DNA of 64,000 nt from Manduca sexta (GCF_014839805.1 NC_051140.1:8391826-8455825); one strand, 5' to 3'; positions 46,560 through 58,565 are shown, numbered from the stretch's first letter. The notes: generated by a model not told the origin, from the letters alone. Program-made: numbers and translations.

Positions 46560-46639
46560 AATTTTTTGTATCAACATGTAATTTATTAAGTTTTTAATAA
46601 CTTAAAAACTTAATAAATTACATGTTGATACAAAAAATT
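46560..46639. repeat. Perfect 38-bp inverted repeat with 4-base loop
   Basis: Arm 46560-46597 and arm 46602-46639 are perfect reverse complements, loop TAAC. It starts AATTTTTTGTATCAACATG. AT-rich. Confidence 0.95.
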
Positions 46640-47330
46640 ATAATCGCTTAATTATTTTAAAGTCGGTAAATTAGCCAACGTGAGTGAAGCCTAATACCTT
46701 TCCATGCGTCAATCGTCAGCTAATGAGATTGGTTCATGTCTGGCATTAACAAATGTGTACTAGAAACTGTTTTGTGTACAAATCAATTCATCATGTAAAA
46801 ACTAACACGTTTCATTTCGTGGCCTCTATTTTCGCCAAGTTGATACTTTATCGGTTATATTGAAATTAAAAACTACGGTGTAATAAATACATAAAAAATA
46901 TAAACAGACGAATCGAGAGCCTCCTCTTTTTGCGAATATCAGTTTATAATTAGGAATGGAATGTGGACTATAGAGTAAAGAAGCTATATGACGTTTATAC
47001 CCAAATCCGAATTCTTTTTGTAGGTGATAGAAATAGTAGAGTCAATCTGGGTAGTCACTACAGTGCCGCCGCATGTATCTTTCTGCCACAGTTACATTAT
47101 TTAAATATATGTTATATTTCTCTTTGAGGCCATCAAGCCCCGTGTCATTACTGTTGTTTACAAAGATGAGAAATTTGTGACAGAACAAGCGCAGTATAAT
47201 CCTCGTCAGCACTTTATATTTCGAAGTCTCTAGTGTAGGGATACTATCTTTGTCGGCTGATTTTGATATCGGCAAGAAAACTACGTTTAAAGGTATTTTA
47301 AATATATAATGATTGTTTCCTTTGTTACAG

Positions 47331-47381
47331 AAATACGTGGTTAGCACGGATCGGAGCGGAGACATCCATGTACACGTTCAG
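47331..47381 (+). CDS. MESK2: NDRG first shared coding exon
   Basis: The acceptor TTTGTTACAG precedes 17 codons, KYVVSTDRSGDIHVHVQ, and the donor CAG|GTAATT follows; phase 0 at both ends. The strand leading into HVHVQGDL is typical of the start of the NDRG domain (residues 10-26 of the short form). Confidence 0.88.
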
Positions 47382-48023
47382 GTAATTCCATAAGAATACA
47401 TTATTCAATTTATTTTATTAATAATTTTATAACACACCCTTAGCATGTTACTACTAAATACTAAAAACGATTCGCCATATTTTTTATGGTATTAACTTTG
47501 AATGGTAGGTGTATTCTTTATAATCAAACCTGGGTCAGTATTATACAGCCAAATATAAATGGACGGCAAACAAGCTAATAGATTACATTTAATAAAAGGA
47601 ATAATAATTGCTAATAACCGCTTATAAATACTTTTAATGTCGGATAAACATGGGAATGTTGTTAACCAATAAGAAAAGTAACGGCAATATTCAAATGTTT
47701 AGTATCCGGAAAATTATAGTCATTAAGATATGACCATTACGGATTGCCATTCACACCAGCTTTCAATAAAATCGAGTAACCTGCGTTGTGCAGCTAATTT
47801 ATTCATTGCTCAAAACTAAAGTTGTCTGAACAATATACAATATACATACACTTGGATTTGGAAAATAAAAACATAAAGTGATGCAAAAGACATAAATCAT
47901 TGTGTTTTGAATCATTAAAAAAAATTATAATTTATTTATGATATTCAGTTTTAAAGGGAAATCTTTGAGTCTTCTTGGGTGGGCGCGTAAGATTTATCAG
48001 TAAAAGTTAATTTATACGTTTAG

Positions 48024-48751
48024 TCCATTGAAAAGTTACATTTGGGGTTGCGTTTTTTAGAGGACGCAATTTTATTTTTTAGAAGTGTAGGGGGGGTCAG
48101 TGTAAAGCTAAAACCAAGTTTGTGGGGTCGCCACCCTTGTCCCACGGCCGCCATCTTGGGTTGAAATGGTTTTACGATGTATCTCTTAAACTATTTATCT
48201 GACAAAAAAATTGTAAACATTTTTGTTGCAAATTAAATTCTCTACAACTTTGGTCCAGTAACTTTTGTCGTAGAACTATAAATAAAAAGTTATAAGCAAA
48301 AATGTTAAGCAATTGCTTCATCTGTCCCAAAGCGATTCAGGATCCAAGTAATTCGCGTACAAGCCGACAACCGCGGGTTTGTGTTGTACGTATTATGAAC
48401 CTTATAAACACACGTTCTGATGACGTTGCAATGGACATTGCTTAACATTAAATTTCTTAACATTTTCGCTTATAACTTTTTTATTTAAAGTTCTACGACA
48501 AAAGTTACTAGACCAAAGTTGTAGAGAAGTTAATATGCAACAAAAATGTTTATAATTTTTTGTCAGATAAATAGTTTAAGAGATACATCGTAAAAACTAT
48601 TTCAACCCAAGATGGCGGCCGTGGGACAAGGGTGGCGACCCCACAAACTTGGTTTTAGCTTAACACTGACCCCCCCTACACTTCTAAAAAATAAAATTGC
48701 GTCCTCTAAAAAACGCAAGGTAAGGCCTAAAAAATGTAACATTTCAATGGA
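48024..48751. mobile_element. Long inverted-repeat (fold-back) element
   Basis: Arms 48024-48309 and 48456-48751 are inverse copies with only scattered differences; one arm has a ~13-base insertion near its outer end. The loop is about 146 bases. Shared blocks include TCCATTGAAA at the tips, GAGGACGCAATTTTATTTTT, a run of seven G, and CCGCCATCTTGGGTTGAAAT. No ORF of interest; no clear target duplication. Lies in an NDRG intron, so the pre-mRNA would carry a ~285-bp double-stranded arm. Confidence 0.85.
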
Positions 48752-50932
48752 GTAGTTGACATTATCGTCTACACCATAAAACAATACATTGACGCACACA
48801 AACTTATATATTCTGTGTTATTTATAAATAAAATAGTATTTATTAAATAGCAGAAGCGACGCAGAAATAAAACTGGCCGTATGATTTTATTACCGTGACA
48901 AAATTAAAAAAGCAACGCCGCTTGACATTTTAATTCCCGCGCGAATTTTGTCGGGAACGTAGCAATAACTGGCGCGTTGAAATGCCGCCACAGTAAACAT
49001 TGTGTTTGTACGTAATATTTTGCAAGGATGTTTGAAGGAATACGAAACTAATGTTCTTGTTATTGTTGCAATAGATCTAAATATATACTAGTAATTACAA
49101 CTAAGTAAATGTAACGCTACTTCAGAAAAGTATTTGTTTTACCAAATTAATATTCTGAAAATTAATAACTAAATGCTTTTTGACTTAGAATATTTTAATA
49201 GATTATCACGCAGCACTCCTACGTTTTATGCATCTGGAATATAAGGAACTGGCAACGAAAAAAGTTTGCCAGATAATAAATAATATGTTTGTACCTAGTT
49301 AATGTAACACATTGATGAATTTTGGCAACCCGCAATCGAGATTTTGCTAAAGATTTTGCTACATGGTGGACTATAGCATCCAGTGCATCCATGAAGGTCA
49401 AAGTCTATGGATCAAGGTTTCCATTCCTGGATATAGTATCACATATTTTTAGAATTTTAAAGCTTATTCTTTCCCAGGAGGCTCTAAGTGAAAACATAAT
49501 GTAAATATTTTGCGGTCACTGTAATCAATAGTCAATATATATGCATAGAGGTAGCTGTACCTGTTGTATTATTTTACGTTGCGTACACCATCGCAGTAGA
49601 ACATACGTCATATCGTTTTACGCGAACGCCCTTAATGCTCTATAAATAACGGATTCAATGAAATACCCATCAATCTATTTCAATGTCCCATTTCTGATAT
49701 TGACCACGATTCGATCGCGTATATAGCTTGCATGGTATAATATCTACAGTATTCTAAGTATTTTTTTCTTTCCTAATTTGATACAGTTTATTAGTGTTTA
49801 TCTCACTTCGTTGACTTTTATAGCTCTTAGCTAGGTTTAAATTCACTATTGATACTCTAGTATTCAAATATTATCAATAGTTTCCATTAATAGCTGTAGA
49901 CTTAAATGGCAATCAGTTTTTTCTAAAAAGAACAAAGTTTACTAAGTTCGCGGATTTCAGCGAAAACTTGCTTAACTTATATTAAATTCATCACAGTTAA
50001 AAAAATGCCTTACAGGTACTACAAAATCATGCAATGTTTTTTGGGTATAATAATAAGAAATTGTTTATTTGCATTTCAAACTGATTATAAAAAAGTAATT
50101 CAGATTACGTTCTAAATGGAGGGAATGCGACAAAGTTTAGCCTAAGTTACAAAGTAACACCAATTTTACAGTATTAAAAAATCTACGCTTGAGGAACGCC
50201 AATACAAAAACTTTATACTTACATACCTACTTGAATTCATTAAACGAACAAACAAAACGATCTAACATCACGTGACCACTTCAAATTAAAGTATGTGGTC
50301 TAAATTTATTTTGTTTATTGTAAGAGATCCTGCGGGATTCCTGAGTGTTTACTGGCCTTGTCCTGAGAGTTTTACCTACGTCCTGCATACTGACGTCTTA
50401 TTCTAATTTTAATTTCCACTATCTACTAAGGTACATAGTTATAATATTTATGACAAATATCAATAGCGCATATAGATATACTTTTATAGTTGTGTGAATA
50501 TTTTTACATGCTGCGTAACAGGGAAACGTCAAGGTGAGTTCAATAAGACTTATATGCTAATAAGAACGCCTGTTCGCAATGAAAACATGCAACATACACA
50601 CATTGCTGTTTGTTTTCCATCAGGCGCACCTTTTATAGCGCTAACGAAATAAGGTACTGACATACTTAATTATATTCCACAGAGATGTTTACAATATAAA
50701 AATACTAACATGTGTACTCCACATTAACACAAATTATACACATAGTTATGAGTTACTAAATATCTACATTGACCACGAGTCAATTGTTAGTAGGTGAAAA
50801 GGTATAATCAAAGAAGGGTACTAGGTACCTACTAGACCTTTGTTTGTATTACTATTCCAGCAAAAACTAGGACAATTAAAATATTTAACAATAGTAAAAT
50901 ATATGCTCAAATCAAGAACATATTATTGGAAA

Positions 50933-51143
50933 TCTATACTAATAACATATAAAGCTGAGAAGAGTTTGTTATTTTGAACGCGCTAATTTCAGAAACTATT
51001 AAACAGATTTTGTTTTTCTTTAACTAATAGAAAGCTATGTTATTCCTGAGTGCTATAGGCTACTTTTTATCCCGGAAAAATATAAAGTGGGATATTTATA
51101 GCGGAATAACCTTTTCACATGGGCGGATCAAAAGCTAGTATAG
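50933..51143 (-). repeat. Dispersed repeat of the CTAGCTTTTGCCCGCG type, inverted
   Basis: On the minus strand CTAGCTTTTGATCCGCCC at one end and GCGCGTTCAAA... and CTCTTCTCAGCTTTATATG at the other, with TATAGCACTCAGG-type core. Confidence 0.7.
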
Positions 51144-51811
51144 AATATAATTAGTATGCTAACTATAAACTAGATTCTACTTATTATCTACTTATTCGAT
51201 CTATTAGTTCCTGTCATATGGACCATGTTGTCATAAAACAATAGGCATTGTGCAGAAGTACGCTCTAGATGTTCTGTCCGTGCGTCCTATAGGGAACGCA
51301 GTGACGCTTTCTTTACATTTCACTTTCTTGTAACGTGTGAAGTAGAGCGGCTGTTCTTTATTGCCGTTCAGAGTAAATTACTACGGTTTAGTTGTTGATC
51401 ATTGCATAAACTTTTTAGGTCTAAGTACCTATTTTAAAATTTGTTGAAATTCATGATATTTATTTACGAACATATATTTATATGTTCATTATACACAATA
51501 ATCAGACTATTGTTTGGAACATCAATATAAATTCACTGTGAAAACGTCTTAAGTCTGCTAAGACCCATTAGGCCGCTCAGGAGGTTCGTGCTCAGCAATG
51601 GTCAGAATGTAATACACAGCTGGTATATTTTTTTTTTATTTCCATTTATTTTAAAAGTTATTTTTAACATTTGTATATATCTTAATACAGTTCATAAAAA
51701 AACGTAAAAAAATAATCACCCTTCAATGTTTCGCTTAAGATTCGAACTCATTAGTTATAGTGCCTAATTTTATTATTATATCAATAATAATCTATACGTT
51801 TGTAATTCCAG

Positions 51812-51875
51812 GGTGACTTGAGCCAGCAGGACAAACGATGCGTGTTCCTCACCGTCCACGACCTCGGCACCAACC
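51812..51875 (+). CDS. MESK2: NDRG coding exon with the HDLGTN motif
   Basis: It follows the acceptor TAATTCCAG and ends AACC|GTGAGT (phase 1). It encodes GDLSQQDKRCVFLTVHDLGT and then N, with the final His codon split across the intron. The motif corresponds to the conserved first strand and oxyanion-loop region of NDRG proteins (HDxGxN). Residues 27-48 of the short form. Confidence 0.92.
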
Positions 51876-52063
51876 GTGAGTATCCAAGAGCCTTCACTAT
51901 GATAAGTAGAATTACTTTAAAACCACGTAGTTTCCTTGGTTATGTATGCGCGACAGCCGGTACTTTAACAAGATGGCATGGGTGCCATTTATGGTAGTCG
52001 TGTGTTTTATGAAATAGAACCACGGTGCAGCTGGATTTGTTAAATTTATTGAAATCTACAATA

Positions 52064-52357
52064 CTGCCGTGCTAAGCTCAAAAGCGGTATCTCAAAAAAA
52101 AAAAATCAAAATCTTGATTTTTATGTCGTCAGATAGGTTAAAGAAATACCCATCCAATGAACCTCCTATTTAGGGACGTTCAATGGATGGTTATTATGGA
52201 TGAGGTAACGGTATCTTGTTAAGAACTCGGTAAAAAACCTTAAAAGAGTTTCTCTATCTCAGTTATACATACACAACTATAAAGCTATATTTACAAAATT
52301 TCGATTATCTTGAAATATGGTTGCCCTGACGTACCGCTTTTGCGCTTAGCACGGCAG
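52064..52357. mobile_element. MITE with ~27-bp terminal inverted repeats
   Basis: Ends CTGCCGTGCTAAGC... and ...GCTTAGCACGGCAG pair over about 27 bases up to AAAAGCGGTA/TACCGCTTTT with one or two differences. AATA flanks both sides, a possible 4-bp duplication or a longer TA-type site. The interior has another small inverted repeat (CCATCCAATGAAC). Confidence 0.75.
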
Positions 52358-52387
52358 AATATGAGTACGTTGGCCGGACCAATGAAT

Positions 52388-52515
52388 AAACCCGGTTGCA
52401 ACAGGCCGGCATAATCGTGTCGACTGTCGAGGGGTAATCAACTCTCGTCAATCGACATTCTACTGGACCCCACTCCACTTACCATCAGGTGCAGGAAGGT
52501 CACATTGCCGTGCCC
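52388..52515 (+). repeat. Dispersed repeat with CAACAGGCCGGCATAAT, copy 2
   Basis: Shares blocks with 25990-26190 and ends ATCAGGTGCAGGAAGGTCAC. A short diverged piece (ACCGGCATAATC) is also at 57780. Confidence 0.7.
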
Positions 52516-52586
52516 ATATATAAAAAAATTCTAATCGATAAAAACTTAATGACTCACTCACTTTGACTCTACCTGGAACCTAAAAT

Positions 52587-52676
52587 ACTTCCATTATTAC
52601 TTAAGTCTACATAAGTACTTCCATTATTACTAAAGTCTACATAAATACTTCCATTATTACTTAAGTCTACATAAGT
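52587..52676 (+). repeat. 30-bp tandem repeat, three units
   Basis: Units at 52587, 52617 and 52647 of ACTTCCATTATTACTTAAGT plus CTACATAAGT. The first and third read identical; the second has two changes. Confidence 0.95.
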
Positions 52677-52689
52677 ACCGTGAGTCGAT

Positions 52690-52920
52690 CATGGCTTCTG
52701 TTTGATGGTACGCGATACGACCACCCATAACAGTATTAACATCATACATAACTTTTAATAACAAAGCACTCCCCGACACTCCACTGCGCTTGTCACCTTG
52801 CGACATGAGATTCGCCCGTGGCTATGAAGGCTGTAGTCTTCAAAACGTCGGGAGATAATTATAATATAAAAAACCGCGATAAAATCCGTAAAATAGTTTT
52901 ATTCCAATATTCGATGTGTG
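52690..52920 (+). repeat. Dispersed repeat, GATGGTAAGCGATACGACCA family
   Basis: Near match to 46013-46240 over its whole length, including GACACTCCACTGCGCT and AACGTCGGGAG. Confidence 0.7.
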
Positions 52921-53859
52921 AGATGTGAGATTCTCATTATACCCAGTAATTACGCTAGCTAAAATTTTCTTTAAACCGGAACATAACAGTACACCCACAC
53001 TGGTGATTGGCGTTAGTAATAGCCATTACGGCGGCACCTTCCCAGACTACCCTCGCATACAAGCGGCCACCAGTAAAGTACCTAATTGTAATACCTTGCA
53101 AATCCTAGGTCTAAATGGGCTCCACGATTTGTACTCAACGTTAGAGAATAAACACTCATAAATTATTTTTAAGATAACATTCACATCATAGAAGAAGTGA
53201 AAGATATATCTGTTTATTTCTTGAGTTAAGGAGCAGTAAACTACACTGAATAAACAAACGATTATCACAACTGTTGTTGGTGATTAATGTTTTCTACAAT
53301 TGCTAATTCTTCTTATAGTATTACATTTATGAAATATATACAAGTAGGTTTATTGGGTGAAGATTTACATATTATGTTTGTATCTAAAATATACAAGGCA
53401 CCTGTACGATATTTCTACATGTTTTTTCTATGGGCGCTAAGGCTAGGCTTCTACTACTTACTAGGACCTTCGATATAGTGGAATGATTTGAGTTAGATTT
53501 TCCGGTGATTATTTACTGCGATATTATTTTTAGCATAACATTACATTTTGATCTATCATTCGTCATTCAGAGCAATAATAAAAAAGAAAAAAAATTGCAT
53601 TACTTAAGTATATAATTTTCTAATGTTTATTTATTTCTGTAGTTGATAATTCTGTCTAATTGGAAATACATTGGATTGAACAAACCTTAATTTTCCTAAA
53701 ACATAGCAATATTTGTTATTTAACGTAGGCATAAGATAATGAAGAAACCGAATATCGTTGCTAAGAATGAAACATTATCAGATTCATAGATAGGTTACCA
53801 GTTTACCAATTTGGAGTAATTTAGTAAAGGGTGAAATAAAAAGATGGTATATTTTGCAG

Positions 53860-53977
53860 ACTCATCGCTGGTGGACTTCGTGAACAGTCCAGCGATGACG
53901 GAGATAAAGGAGAGGTCGTGCTTCATACATGTGGATGTGCCAGGTCATGAAGAGAACTCTCCGGATTTGCCAGACTC
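53860..53977 (+). CDS. MESK2: NDRG coding exon with the VDVPGHEE motif
   Basis: Acceptor TTTTGCAG, donor CTC|GTAAGT (phase 2). It completes HSSLVDFVNSPAM and continues to FIHVDVPGHEENSPDLPDS. The HVDxPGxEE segment is a hallmark of the family. Residues 48-87 of the short form. Confidence 0.92.
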
Positions 53978-54174
53978 GTAAGTTTTGAAAATACACAGCA
54001 ATGTTGAGGTTTTTATTAAATTTAATATCATTTTGAGTCAAATCCCAGCTTAATATGAACATTCATAAAGAAATCAATATCATACTGCAAAGTCAGAATA
54101 GAAACTTCTTAAAATTCCAATAACCACCACCTAAACACCGTTCAAATTAAACTATTTTTCGGATTTTATATGAG

Positions 54175-54350
54175 GGTGTTACTGAGGTGTTGTTCATCCA
54201 CAAAGTCAAAGTTACAATATCTACCTACATTTTACAATTATACAACTTTCTAAATCAGTCCTCCGTGACCACGAAGGCTGCAAATTTTTCGAAACGTCGG
54301 GAGAAAACTAAAACATTAAAAATCGCGATAAAATCCGAAAACTAGTTTAA
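54175..54350 (+). repeat. Dispersed repeat, 3' part, matching 6240-6360
   Basis: Shares AAAGTTACAATATCTACCTA and the CGTCGGGAG...GCGATAAAATCCG block with the other copies. Confidence 0.6.
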
Positions 54351-54433
54351 TTTTAATGTTTTATTCGCATAAACATAAGAAATCATTAAATACCATTCCA
54401 AAACCGGTTAAGCAAATCTGATTTGGTTTTCAG

Positions 54434-54716
54434 GTACCAATTCCCCTCTCTCCAAACCCTAGGCGAGGACTTGATAACAGTCCTCGACTTCCTCCAAATC
54501 AGATACGCAGTAGGCCTGGGAGAAGGCGCCGGGGCCAACGTGCTGGCCAGATGCGGGCTGGCACACCCGCGTCGACTCCTCGGCTTGATTCTCGTAAACT
54601 GCACAGCGTCCACCTCCTCAGTAGCTGATGCCTTCAGAAGTAGGTTCTCTAGATGGCGCGGCGCCGATATCTCGCAGTCTGAAGAGGACTTTCTCATTTA
54701 CCACAAGTTCGGACAT
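54434..54716 (+). CDS. MESK2: NDRG core exon, nucleophile-elbow region
   Basis: The largest coding exon (283 bp). Acceptor TTTTCAG, donor CAT|GTGAGT in phase 0. It encodes YQFPSLQTLGEDL, then VGLGEGAGANVLARCGLAHP and LLGLILVNCTAS. In active hydrolases the elbow is GxSxG; here it reads GEGAG, so the nucleophile is Gly at residue 118. This is the expected loss in NDRG proteins. The cap region ends EEDFLIYHKFGH. Residues 87-181 of the short form. Confidence 0.95.
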
Positions 54717-56658
54717 GTGAGTTTTGTTCGAGCACACCTAGACTATCGCTATCAGGTACTATCCTTTTGTGTTTTGTTACTAATTTACTAAATCACGGTG
54801 GAGGTAACCGGTAAGCATTAGCAGACTCGTTTTGAACCTTTCTTTTTCTCTTGGTAAATGATGTAGTATTGTGGATAAAGGAAGAATGATAGATGAACCC
54901 AAATTACTTTTTACATTTAATTATAGTTCAACGTTATATGTAAAAGTCAGCCACAAAAGTAGTTAAATTCATTCAAAACGCTTCTAAGCATTAAAGTAAA
55001 CACCTAAAATTGTATTTTAGTGAAGATAAACGATTGTGGATAACGACACAAAAGTTTGAAAGCAAACCAAGTAAATAGATTAATCGCTTGATACGATATG
55101 ATAGTCTATGCAGGCGGATGAGAAGTAATACTCTGTACCCTAAACTAAACCTAATTCTAAATCCTATACCTGGCAGTTCTAAAAATAAAAATAGTTACTA
55201 CTCTAATATTCTTCAAAGGTCCGGTAAGGTAAATAACTAGAGGGTCTCCAAAAGAAAAAGCCATTAACTACCATACGCCATTTTTAATCATTTGAATTTT
55301 AATTATCGTATAATATTTTAATAATCTGAAATCTGAATACAATGGACTGTGTTATTCTGACAGACTGGCTCAGGAAAGAATTGCCCTAAAGAATTGGTTA
55401 AAATGATAATTATCCGAAAGTTAAAATCAACCGATCTGACATTCTTAGTAAAGGCCACGTCAAAAGTATCCTGAACCGGCGGGAATGCATAAAAAGATTG
55501 ACGAAGGTGGAGGAAGCGAGAGAAGTATGCCAGAATCGTACAATGTGGCAATCCATACTCTCTGCCTACCTCTATGGGATAAAAGGGTGATACTATGTAT
55601 GTATGTACATGTAAGCTCTGGAATGAGCTACCTGTGTCGGTGTTCCTTGCGCTATGACCTGTACTTCTTCAAACGAGGCTTAAAAAGAGTATTGTCGGTA
55701 CGGTAGACAGCGGCTTGTCTGTGTTGCTGGCATCACCGAGTCCATGAGCAGTGGTGGCCGCTTACCATCAGGCGAGCCGCTAGCTCGTCTGCTTATACTG
55801 GCATACTAAAATCGTTCCTTAGGTGCAACAAATGTGTCGACCTACAAGATACTATTGAGACTGAAATGGTAATGAATGAGTCTGCTAATATACAGCTAGC
55901 AAATTACTTTTGCTAACTGTATCTTTGTCGTATAGTATCGATCAATGTAGAAATTTAACAATTGTTGGCTCACATTGAATGGCATATTTAGTTATATATT
56001 TTTCACTTCCTTTCACTAACATACTAACAGCTTTTAGATTTAGTGTCATGTTTATTTCTTGAGTCGTTAAAAGCCTTTTAGATTGCGCTTTTGTTCTAAT
56101 TTAAAGAATGAATTTTAACGGCTTTAAAGAGATCTTATTATTTTTAAACTAAAGGACAATGCGCGTCTAAAAGGGTTTTAATTTACTCCTTTATATTCCT
56201 CGTAGATTAGATTTATTAGAAATAATGCTGAGTTTCATTATATACTTCTACGATATTCTTTATGAATGAAACAAATTATTATAAATATTATGTTCTATCC
56301 ATGCTATTATAATCTTACTATGGGAACTTCTTTAGTACTTGATCTACATAGTTTAAATATATCTAGTGGGAAACCTAACTGGCTTAAACTATTTCTTTCC
56401 CTTAGTTTAGTCACATCATAAAATTATAGACCGAGGTACAAAACATCTTGGGGTCGAGTCCCAATGCAAATCTTTGCGTGTTTTTTTTGTTTGCCTGAGA
56501 TTGAACTTCTTCAGAACGAATTAAAGAACAGGCAACAAGTCGTAACTTAAGCCAAACGATTCTCCAAAAAATCTTGAAAAAATATGTAACGTCGACCCTA
56601 CATTGGAGTAAAATAAGGTTAGACGAAAGAAGAAACTACATAATCAATATTAATATAG
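54717..56658 (+). other. NDRG intron
   Basis: LINE and repeat fragments at 55485-55800, otherwise AT-rich with no gene seen. The short intron 53978-54433 before the core exon carries one repeat (54175-54350). Confidence 0.7.
55485..55800 (+). mobile_element. LINE 3' end and adjoining dispersed-repeat fragments
   Basis: 55485-55615 has AAGGTGGAGGAAGCGAGAG, then CTCTCTGCCTACC and GGGTGATACTATG and TATG repeats, like a LINE 3' end. 55715-55800 has GTGGCCGCTTACCATCAGGC, a second common dispersed repeat. No frame is intact. Confidence 0.5.
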
Positions 56659-56780
56659 CAAATAACGAGCGAATGCTGTTCGGCTGGCGAGCGCGAGCGC
56701 ACGCTGGCGGAGTATCGCTCGCGGCTGCGCGGCAACCTCAACACGCACAACATCAAGCAGTACGTCAAAGCATTCATCAA
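56659..56780 (+). CDS. MESK2: NDRG cap-helix exon
   Basis: The acceptor is set at TATAG (56658) because this keeps phase 0 from the previous exon and reads through GERERTLAEYRSRLRGNLNT to QYVKAFI. The donor is CAA|GTGAGT, leaving a split Asn codon (phase 2). The next AG, at 56667-56668, would break the frame. The pyrimidine tract is poor for an acceptor, so the 5' border is less certain than the other borders. Residues 182-222 of the short form. Confidence 0.82.
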
Positions 56781-58402
56781 GTGAGTATTAACAATACAGT
56801 CATAATAAAGAAAAGAAAAACAAAGTAGGTTTTTTCTTTTATAGCAAATGAATGACGTGACAAGCATGCCCTTCGTCTAATGGCAAGTGATGCGACCGCC
56901 CATAAACAGTAGTACTAACATCATTCTAAACTTAGTATTATAAAGTACGCGGCAGCACTCCTCTGCCCTTATCACCCTGAGACACCCCTATGTCTCATAA
57001 TGCCCAGTAACTACACTTGCTACAATATACTCCAAACCGGAACACAACATTACCTACACACTGCGGATGCTTGATCGTAGAAAATGACATTGCGTTGTTA
57101 CCTATTCCAACGGATCCTCGAATTTCTGTACCTAACAGTGACTTCAGTGGACAGACTTCTGAGTAGTTTCGTTAAAGTTCAATAAATTATTAAGTAGTAC
57201 CGGGTGTTAGTGTATAAATAGTTTTAGTAAGGCATGAGACTATCTCGCCCGTACTTCCACCACTGCAAGCCAAGATCGGCATCGGCACGCATTTTATCAC
57301 AGTAGGCGCCGAAGCTTGGGGATTCTCGTAGAGCATTCATTAGTCATAACTTGCAACGTTATTAACTAAATATAGGATACGGAGGACTAGGAAATATATT
57401 TTTCCACTCCTTTCCAAAACAGTGTGGGGGATAAAATTATGGATTACAAAAGGTGTTTTAACTGCATAAAGATCTACAACTGCTGAGCCAGGTGTGAAGT
57501 ATCACGCATTAATTGGAAGAGTCCTATCGTTTGAGTTGTAAGATTTGAACTTGTTTATGGCGAATGTACAAGTTTGGCATATAAAAAAAGTTTGAAGGCA
57601 AAACGTACTGGTGCAAAATGCTAACTATTATATAATCGTGGTTACCTATGGTTTTACGACCGCCTACATAACACCCGAAGTTTATGGTTCTCATTAAAAT
57701 AATAATAGATAAAGGATATTACACTGAAATGTTTATTACCAATAAACATATCTTTGATACAAAATTACTAAAAAAAATTTAGACCGGCATAATCCTGGCA
57801 AGCATCGATAGATGCAAAAATGTATCTTTCTCGTAAATATTAGTGTATATTTTATTTCTCTGTATATTAAATAACATCAGTTAAATTAACCTCACAGAAG
57901 CAAATATTAATAATTGCTTTTAAACGATGCCCAGTCTACGATGATTGCATTTCTTTTCCTTTTCCATTCAAAACTCCACGTATTGGCCTCATAATCCTCT
58001 TAAAACCAAAAAATAATTTGACATTACCTTTATGCTGGTTAACAAAAAAATAAACTGCCTTTAAAAACTACTTACTTAATAAACATAATTTAATTACCTG
58101 TACACTGGTTACCAATTCTTGCATCGGTATCTAATAAAAATTAAACATTGTTTTCGTTAACGTATTCATGTATTTATCTAGCATAGTTAGCAATTTTACT
58201 AAGATTAGACTGAGGTGTGAAATATCAAACATTAATAAAAAACATACACTTCGAATTGGGAACCTTTTTTTTAACTCGTTAACTTATCATAAAAACTTTA
58301 ACCATGTGAAAAAGAAGTTAATTCTGATTAGTAAATTTTTGTGATAAATCTTTTACGAACGTTTATTGAAATCGGTAATCACAAGCATCTGCAAATTTCC
58401 AG
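56781..58402 (+). other. NDRG intron
   Basis: Repeat at 56868-57080; 57240-57340 is GC-richer with no recognised content; the rest is AT-rich. Confidence 0.7.
56868..57080 (+). repeat. Dispersed repeat, GATGGTAAGCGATACGACCA family
   Basis: AATGGCAAGTGATGCGACCG and later CCAAACCGGAACACAACATT, which also occurs at 52975. Diverged. Confidence 0.6.
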
Positions 58403-58565
58403 TCGCAAAGACCTGCTGCTGAAGGGTTGCCAGCCCGACATCCTGCTGATCACGGGCACACTGAGTCCTTACAGCAGCGTCATCGAGAAGCTGTACAAAG
58501 AGCTGGACCGGGACAAGGTCACCATCCTCAAGGTAGAGAAAGTTGGAGACGTGTTGGCTGAATCG
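58403..58565 (+). CDS. MESK2: NDRG exon, second half of hydrolase-like fold
   Basis: Acceptor AATTTCCAG, donor TCG|GTATGT in phase 0. It encodes RKDLLLKGCQPDILLITGTL and then SPYSSVIEKLYKELD to VGDVLAES. It matches the NDRG segment with the strand that normally carries the acidic catalytic residue (PxMLVVGxxSP in vertebrates; here PDILLITGTLSP). Residues 222-276 of the short form. Confidence 0.93.

Larger units (their letters stand above)
32408..47330 (+). other. Intron between short first exon and first shared NDRG exon
   Basis: 15 kb. Holds the interrupted hAT (35756-36882), repeats at 37080, SINEs at 41365, 42923 and 43766, the CACGTG island at 39.87 kb, a hAT MITE at 45590 and two fold-back structures at 46326 and 46560. 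32610-35450 and 37800-39800 show nothing recognisable. Confidence 0.65.
47382..51811 (+). other. NDRG intron with long inverted repeat
   Basis: Contains the 728-bp fold-back element and the dispersed repeat at 50933. The rest (48760-50930) is AT-rich with no gene seen. Confidence 0.7.
51876..53859 (+). other. NDRG intron
   Basis: Mostly repeats: MITE 52064-52357, dispersed repeats 52388-52515 and 52690-52920, tandem triplet 52587-52676. The last 900 bases show nothing. Confidence 0.7.

Noticed and set aside
47042..47365. 107-codon minus-strand frame
   Set aside because: Overlaps an NDRG exon and its intron antisense; no domain.
54386..54697. 103-codon minus-strand frame
   Set aside because: Shadow of the NDRG core exon on the other strand.
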